Origin: Bacteroidetes bacterium GWA2_30_7
GTDB taxonomy: Bacteria > Bacteroidota > Bacteroidia > Bacteroidales > GWF2-33-38
Direction of reading: 5' to 3'
Assembly (NCBI GenBank): GCA_001768155.1
Contig: MENC01000032.1
Coordinates: forward strand, 1-9,686
Length of the DNA stretch: 9,686 nt
Shown: positions 5,730 to 9,686 of the stretch, one piece after another
Numbering within the stretch: position 1 is the stretch's first letter
Layout of the letters: each line of letters begins with the position of its first letter
Position numbers and translations under genes: made by a program
Notes under the pieces: generated by a model
Databases searched by the model: none
Seen by the model: only the letters and a program-made list of their open reading frames with translations
What the model was told of the DNA's origin: nothing

Positions 5730-8700
5730 TTATTCTGTCCTCAATGAGCTTATCAAATTTCGTTTCAATGCAAGTTTAAGTGGAAAGTAAATCCAAATCA
5801 GACAATTAACTAAAATTGTCAAAATTAAAATCAAAACAAAGTTTTCGGGATGATTAAATGAATTTGATAAAATTGATGGCAAAACTCCAATTATTGAGGC
5901 AAATACTCCAATAACAATTCCAATAAAAATTAAAATCAGATTCTCAGTAAAAAGTAATTGAAATAACTGTTTTGAAGTAAATCCAACTGCTGCGAGCAAC
6001 GCAATTTCGTTTTTTCTGTCGAGCAAATTTCTGTAAATTACTATTCCCAAACCAACTGTTCCAATTAATACTCCCAACGCTCCAAGAATCATAAATACAG
6101 ATAAATATGTGTTTGAAACCGAATCAAATGCAGCAAGTTTTTCGCTTGTATTTTCAATTTCAATTCCATAATCCTGAAGCTGATTTTTGAGTAATTTAGA
6201 AACATCATTTTTATTTTGAACTGGAATATCGGCAAGAAAAATTTTGGGACTTATTGATGATGGAAAATTCAACTTAAAAAACTCCTCAGAAATTAAAATA
6301 TTTCCCTGAAAAACAGAGGAACTCAAGCCTCCACAAATTACCAAATATAAATTTTCGCCAAATTCATTTTTATAAACCAAAGTATCGCCAATTTTTTTCT
6401 TAATTCCCCATGTAATAACAGTTTGGTCGGCAAAAGCAGGAATTACATTTTTACTTAAAGTTTTATTCAATGATAGCCAAGGATTTTTTTCATCAACAAA
6501 GGCTAAAAGTTTTTCAAACGAAAATGATTTACGATTATCGAAAACTTTGGCATTTATGCCTAATATTTTGGGATTTTGAATTTGATTCAGATTCAGGCAA
6601 CTTGCATCGTCTCCATCTTTTGAAAATAAAGGAGTTAGTTCTAATTTTTTTAAACTATCCAATCCAAAAAAGCTTTTAAAATCTTTACCAATATTAGTTA
6701 TTGGAACCGGAACACTTGTTTCGAGCCAGAGTTTATATCCGCCTGTTCCTGAGCTGTTTATATTTTCATCGTTATTAAATGTTTTACGATTTGAACCTGT
6801 GATAATTACAATAAAAATTCCCAGCGAAAGCATTGTAACAATAGATAAATTCCTGTTTAAATTTCTATTTATATTTAGAATTGCCAGATGCCCGAAACTT
6901 GTAAATTTCGATTTATTATGAAAAGAACTAATTTTGAAATAATAAGCTGTAAACGAAATACATCCAAACAAAAATAATGAACCCGAAAATAAATAATTTG
7001 TTGGCGCAATTTCATTTGTATTTTTTAATGAAAATATGATTAAACCCAATGCTGCTAATGAAAATAGTATTGATATTATTAAATAAAACGTTCCACGATT
7101 TTTTTTGAAAATGTAGTTGTATTCTGAAGTTTTCGATAAAAGAGATTTTATAGATTTTCTAAGTTTTAAAATTGAAAATAAATAAATTGTAGAAAACGAA
7201 ACTATTAAACTCGCAAAGCCACTTATTATTAATGTTTTAGGAATAATATAAACTATTATCATATTGGTTCTGACAATATCGTTCCAAACAGAATTTATTG
7301 CATATATAATCAGATAATTAAAGGCAATTCCGGCAAAAATCCCAATAACAACTCCTGAAATTATTGATATTGAATTTTCTAATATTACAAATCTGAAAAT
7401 TTGTTTTGTAGAAAAACCCAATTGTGCAAGAATACCAAATTCAAATTTTCTTGATTCGGCATTTAACGAAAATAATAAAATTGTAAGGATTATTCCTGCT
7501 AAAATTACAAAAAAGCTCAGGCTAAGAAAGAGTTCGCCAAAATCAACACCATTTTTTGCTGCATTTATTCCAATACTTCGAACATTCACAAAATTAAAAT
7601 TCAAATCGGAAGGTTTGAAATTACTAATAATTTCTTTTTCAGGCTCATTTGTCGAAAAATCTGACTTATTAATTCTGATTGCTGTATAATTTCCAAACTT
7701 ATTTTGCCAAATTTTTTTTCCATCATTAATCGAAATAAGAGCTTTTGGAGTACCCCGAAAATCTTTCCAGTAATCTTCATCTTTGTCGCGGATTTTTTTC
7801 ATGTCAATAGGCAAATTCGAGTTCCATTCTACGCAACTTACAGCATTGCCAATTCCCGGAAAATCAGGCATTAACGATTTATTAATAACGCTGTCGGGAA
7901 CTGAAATTATTTTTTTTACAATAAATACAGAACTATCTGATTGTAAGTTTTGTAAAGAATCAATAATGAAATATTGCAGAAATATGGAATCTCCGGTTTT
8001 TGCCGATAAATCTTCACTAAGCCAATTATTAATTACAATTTCATTTGAATTTATTTTTGTATTTATAAGATTATCTGAAATTGCTGATACAAAAGAATAT
8101 GGGGTACTATTTTCTTTTAATTTCAAGCTATTTACCAAATACGATAAAATGGTTTTACTTGATTTATATTTCTGTTGAATAATATCAGATAATTTTTTAT
8201 CAATAAAAATGTCGTTTGATTTTATTTCGTATTTGGCGTTATTTATTTTAGAGAAAATAAGCCCTGCATCTGTTAATTGCCAAAGTTCTTTAAGTGTTGA
8301 ATCTAAAATTTCGGAATTAATATTTGTGTTGTTTGAATTAATTAAAATTAAATTGCATAAATTATTTAATTCCAGCTTACTGCAAAGCAACTTCTTTGAA
8401 ATAAATATATTATTTGGTAATCCCTGATTGTTTTTTAAATTAAAATTCCCAAGATTTTCTTTATTAATAATACTTTTTACCTTTAGTCTTAAAGTTATAT
8501 AAGGTACGTTATTTGTATTATAAGGTGAATTTATCGGAATAATTGAAAGTTTTTCAAATTTCAAAATAATTTCATCATTTGTAGTAATATTCAATCTATT
8601 TGCAATGTTTTCGCTTATAAATGCCTCATCATCATTTAATTCTAGCATTGCAAGTGCCGACAATGCCCAGAAACTACTGTCTATTCCCAAAATTTGAGAT

Positions 8701-9014
8701 TTATTTAGTGTTAAATCATTCTCAGGATTTTTAATAATTCCTTTTGAAATCATTAAAGAACTTGCTTTAACTTTCAGTTTTTCAGATATTTCATCTGACA
8801 ATTTGCTTCGTACAAATTTCTCATTAGTATTAAGTGAAAAATCAACTTTTCCAAACCTTAAATCAACAATTTTATTCAGGCTATATTTGACCGAATCGCC
8901 AACAATTAACGATGCTGTAATAACTGCTGTACTTATAATTACGCCAGAAATTACAGCCAAGTGACGGAATTTGTGATGTAAAAAAGATTTTATTATTAGG
9001 TTTCTAAATGTCAT
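5730..9014 (-). CDS. Double-FtsX-domain ABC transporter permease, about 10 membrane helices
   Basis: This encodes 1094 residues from ATG at 9014 to TAA at 5730. One membrane helix near the N-terminus (about 19-38) is followed by a large extracytoplasmic region (about 40-495). The first FtsX module comes next, with helices near 496-517, 549-571 and 593-616. Then come two helices (642-663, 674-693) and a third (722-740) that begins the second half, another extracytoplasmic domain (about 741-968), and the second FtsX module with helices near 970-995, 1023-1048 and 1058-1080. Each module has the FtsX cytoplasmic loop signature: ESRKFEFGILAQLGFSTKQIF (520-540) and DRKNEIALLAAVGFTSKQLF (999-1018). 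This duplicated layout matches the YbbP-type permease that pairs with ATPase YbbA, rather than the 4-helix MacB or single LolC/E subunits. The adjacent upstream ATPase is the natural partner. The substrate cannot be inferred; related systems export lipids, hydrophobic molecules or peptides. A TTG at 9032 would add six residues but lies in a repeat, so ATG 9014 is preferred. Confidence 0.87.
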   Translation of the reverse strand: MTFRNLIIKSFLHHKFRHLAVISGVIISTAVITASLIVGDSVKYSLNKIVDLRFGKVDFSLNTNEKFVRSKLSDEISEKLKVKASSLMISKGIIKNPENDLTLNKSQILGIDSSFWALSALAMLELNDDEAFISENIANRLNITTNDEIILKFEKLSIIPINSPYNTNNVPYITLRLKVKSIINKENLGNFNLKNNQGLPNNIFISKKLLCSKLELNNLCNLILINSNNTNINSEILDSTLKELWQLTDAGLIFSKINNAKYEIKSNDIFIDKKLSDIIQQKYKSSKTILSYLVNSLKLKENSTPYSFVSAISDNLINTKINSNEIVINNWLSEDLSAKTGDSIFLQYFIIDSLQNLQSDSSVFIVKKIISVPDSVINKSLMPDFPGIGNAVSCVEWNSNLPIDMKKIRDKDEDYWKDFRGTPKALISINDGKKIWQNKFGNYTAIRINKSDFSTNEPEKEIISNFKPSDLNFNFVNVRSIGINAAKNGVDFGELFLSLSFFVILAGIILTILLFSLNAESRKFEFGILAQLGFSTKQIFRFVILENSISIISGVVIGIFAGIAFNYLIIYAINSVWNDIVRTNMIIVYIIPKTLIISGFASLIVSFSTIYLFSILKLRKSIKSLLSKTSEYNYIFKKNRGTFYLIISILFSLAALGLIIFSLKNTNEIAPTNYLFSGSLFLFGCISFTAYYFKISSFHNKSKFTSFGHLAILNINRNLNRNLSIVTMLSLGIFIVIITGSNRKTFNNDENINSSGTGGYKLWLETSVPVPITNIGKDFKSFFGLDSLKKLELTPLFSKDGDDASCLNLNQIQNPKILGINAKVFDNRKSFSFEKLLAFVDEKNPWLSLNKTLSKNVIPAFADQTVITWGIKKKIGDTLVYKNEFGENLYLVICGGLSSSVFQGNILISEEFFKLNFPSSISPKIFLADIPVQNKNDVSKLLKNQLQDYGIEIENTSEKLAAFDSVSNTYLSVFMILGALGVLIGTVGLGIVIYRNLLDRKNEIALLAAVGFTSKQLFQLLFTENLILIFIGIVIGVFASIIGVLPSILSNSFNHPENFVLILILTILVNCLIWIYFPLKLALKRNLISSLRTE

Positions 9015-9025
9015 TTTTTTATTTT

Positions 9026-9034
9026 CTCGCAAAG
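9026..9034. repeat. Solitary CTCGCAAAG copy at the permease start
   Basis: CTCGCAAAG occurs 12 bases upstream of the permease ATG (read on the minus strand it is CTTTGCGAG). It is preceded on the plus strand by TTTT, as in the copy at 9060. It supplies the out-of-place TTG that extends the permease frame upstream. Confidence 0.5.
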
Positions 9035-9037
9035 TTA
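9030..9037 (-). promoter_or_regulatory. Weak candidate -7 box (TAACTTTG) for the permease gene
   Basis: Read on the minus strand this is TAACTTTG, an exact match to the Bacteroidota -7 consensus TAnnTTTG. It ends 16 nt before the ATG, so the 5' leader would be very short. The nearest usable TTTG for a -33 box lies about 26 nt upstream, longer than the usual spacing of roughly 19-21. The box overlaps a repeat rich in CTTTG words, so chance is a serious alternative. Confidence 0.2.
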
Positions 9038-9059
9038 CTTAGACTCAAAAAGATTGTTT

Positions 9060-9085
9060 CTCGCAAAGACGCAATGAACGCAAAG
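9060..9085. repeat. Left arm of the 26-bp CTTTGCG-type inverted repeat
   Basis: The arm starts CTCGCAAAG and ends GAACGCAAAG. It matches the reverse complement of 9193-9218 at 23 of 26 positions. Its last 10 bases (GAACGCAAAG, 9076-9085) also form a perfect inverted pair with CTTTGCGTTC at 9129-9138, so the region can fold in two alternative ways. Confidence 0.7.
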
Positions 9086-9105
9086 TTTTAAGTTCGCAAG
9101 GTTTT

Positions 9106-9127
9106 AAAAAATCATTAATGATTTTTT
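9106..9127. repeat. Perfect 22-bp AT-rich palindrome
   Basis: The half-site AAAAAATCATT (9106-9116) is followed immediately by its exact reverse complement (9117-9127). It is flanked by T on one side and ends in a run of T on both strands, so it could act as a weak bidirectional terminator or a protein-binding site. There are only two GC pairs in the 11-bp stem and no loop spacing, which argues against a strong terminator. Confidence 0.5.
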
Positions 9128-9192
9128 TCTTTGCGTTCCAATAGGTTATTTGCAATCTATTTAATTTCATGTTTTCATTTTCGGTAATAAGC

Positions 9193-9218
9193 CATTGCGT
9201 TCTTTGCGACTTTGCGAG
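9193..9218. repeat. Right arm of the 26-bp CTTTGCG-type inverted repeat
   Basis: It reads CATTGCGTTCTTTGCG followed by ACTTTGCGAG, the reverse complement of the arm at 9060-9085 with three mismatches. The arms enclose about 107 bases. From memory, chains of 'CTTTGCG' words are a recurrent intergenic sequence in Bacteroidota; no transposase or target duplication is visible here. Confidence 0.7.
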
Positions 9219-9251
9219 ATAAATTTATTGCTGCTTGGTAACAAAAGATTT

Positions 9252-9686
9252 CTAAAATTGTTCTTCAAAATTGAGATTGCCATTCAAAAGTTTATATACT
9301 TTATTCATTTTTTTTGCAAGTTCAATTGAATGCGTAACAACTATTAAAGTTGTATTAAACTTTTGATTTACAAATGAAAGCAAGTTTCCGACCTGACTTG
9401 CCGATTCAGAATCAAGCGAACCTGTTGGCTCATCGGCAAGAATTACATCAGGGTTATTAATTAATGCTCTTACCACTGCGGTACGCTGACATTCGCCACC
9501 CGAAAGCTGACTTGGATAAAGATTTGTTTTTTCGGTTAAACCAACAAAATTTATTAATTCCAATGCTCTATTTTGTGCTTCTTTTTTTTGATTTTGATTT
9601 TTAATAATCAATGTTCGAATTAGCACATTTCCCAATAAATTTAATTGTGGTAAAAGCTGATGTTGCTGAAAAACAAAACCTATTTT
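9252..9686 (-). CDS. ABC transporter ATPase, LolD/MacB/YbbA type (partial, N-terminus beyond the right edge)
   Basis: The 144 visible residues end at TAA (9252-9254), and the frame is open to the window edge, so the Walker A half is missing because of the cut, not a mutation. Counting from the edge: Q-loop FVFQQHQLLPQLN (4-16), ABC signature QLSGGECQRTAVVRAL (60-75), Walker B VILADEP with catalytic Glu (81-87), D-loop GSLD (89-92) and switch histidine in VVTHS (119). The FQQHQLLP segment and 'ADEPTGSLDS' are typical of the subfamily that serves FtsX-fold permeases. It is cytoplasmic and should power the double-FtsX permease encoded next, though a 237-nt repeat-rich spacer lies between them. 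The residue after the Q-loop segment is Gly in NLLGNV where Glu (ENV) is common, a minor variation. A TTG at 9635 is not a credible start because it falls inside the conserved domain. Confidence 0.92.
   Translation of the reverse strand, partial: KIGFVFQQHQLLPQLNLLGNVLIRTLIIKNQNQKKEAQNRALELINFVGLTEKTNLYPSQLSGGECQRTAVVRALINNPDVILADEPTGSLDSESASQVGNLLSFVNQKFNTTLIVVTHSIELAKKMNKVYKLLNGNLNFEEQF

Larger units (their letters stand above)
9015..9251. other. 237-nt repeat-filled spacer inside the transporter locus
   Basis: No gene is visible on either strand. The stretch is built from several copies of a CTCGCAAAG / CTTTGCGAG word in both orientations, plus a central perfect palindrome (see separate entries). 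It separates the ATPase gene from its presumed permease gene, which in this family usually overlap or lie a few bases apart, so it is probably an insertion of repeat DNA into the operon. Confidence 0.6.

Noticed and set aside
9015..9032. TTG start at 9032 for the permease
   Set aside because: It lies in a CTTTGCGAG repeat and adds only six residues; ATG 9014 starts the normal MTFRNL permease N-terminus.
9026..9218. CRISPR array
   Set aside because: The repeat words occur in both orientations at irregular spacing, with mismatches and no uniform spacers or cas genes.
9252..9635. A separate small 127-residue gene starting at TTG 9635
   Set aside because: The frame continues upstream to the window edge with a conserved Q-loop, so it is a cut ABC ATPase.

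Overview
The window looks like part of a Bacteroidota chromosome, probably from a Bacteroidales/Marinilabiliales-like or related lineage. The DNA is strongly AT-rich and I see no clear Shine-Dalgarno sequences. The gene content is typical of that phylum: a two-component-regulator propeller (Reg_prop)/Y_Y_Y sensor, a SiaC/DUF1987 protein, a PQQ-like propeller lipoprotein and a very long double FtsX permease. The spacers carry short repeats (CTTTGCG-type and TTTCGACTACGCTCAA-type) that I recall as common in this phylum. The lineage is inferred from gene content only.

All five supported genes lie on the minus strand, so transcription runs from high to low coordinates. (1) 9252-9686 is the C-terminal part of an ABC ATPase of the LolD/MacB/YbbA type, cut by the right edge. 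(2) 9015-9251 is a gene-free spacer of inverted CTTTGCG-type repeats around a perfect 22-bp palindrome. (3) 5730-9014 encodes a 1094-residue permease with two FtsX modules and about 10 membrane helices, the likely partner of the ATPase. (4) 1987-5658 encodes a 1223-residue transmembrane regulator: signal peptide, 14 Reg_prop repeats, Y_Y_Y domain, membrane helix, coiled coil, PAS, coiled coil, and a SpoIIE/PP2C phosphatase with its metal-binding aspartates intact. (5) 1605-1979, only 7 nt downstream, encodes a 124-residue SiaC-family (DUF1987) phosphoprotein with a threonine at position 68. (6) 1483-1604 is a spacer with a REP-like element and a 7-bp tandem repeat. (7) 235-1482 encodes a PQQ-like beta-propeller lipoprotein. 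(8) 1-234 has no supportable gene but holds a repeat-derived hairpin followed by a T tract.

The most interesting unit is genes 4 and 5. In Pseudomonas the PP2C phosphatase SiaA dephosphorylates SiaC and the kinase SiaB phosphorylates it, which switches a diguanylate cyclase. Here the phosphatase is fused to a large predicted periplasmic propeller sensor of the kind normally found on hybrid histidine kinases, and it is next to its probable substrate. The pair therefore looks like a one-protein transmembrane receptor feeding a SiaC partner switch. No SiaB kinase or diguanylate cyclase is present in the window. The ABC exporter genes lie upstream on the same strand. Whether they share a transcript with the switch cannot be decided from sequence alone.
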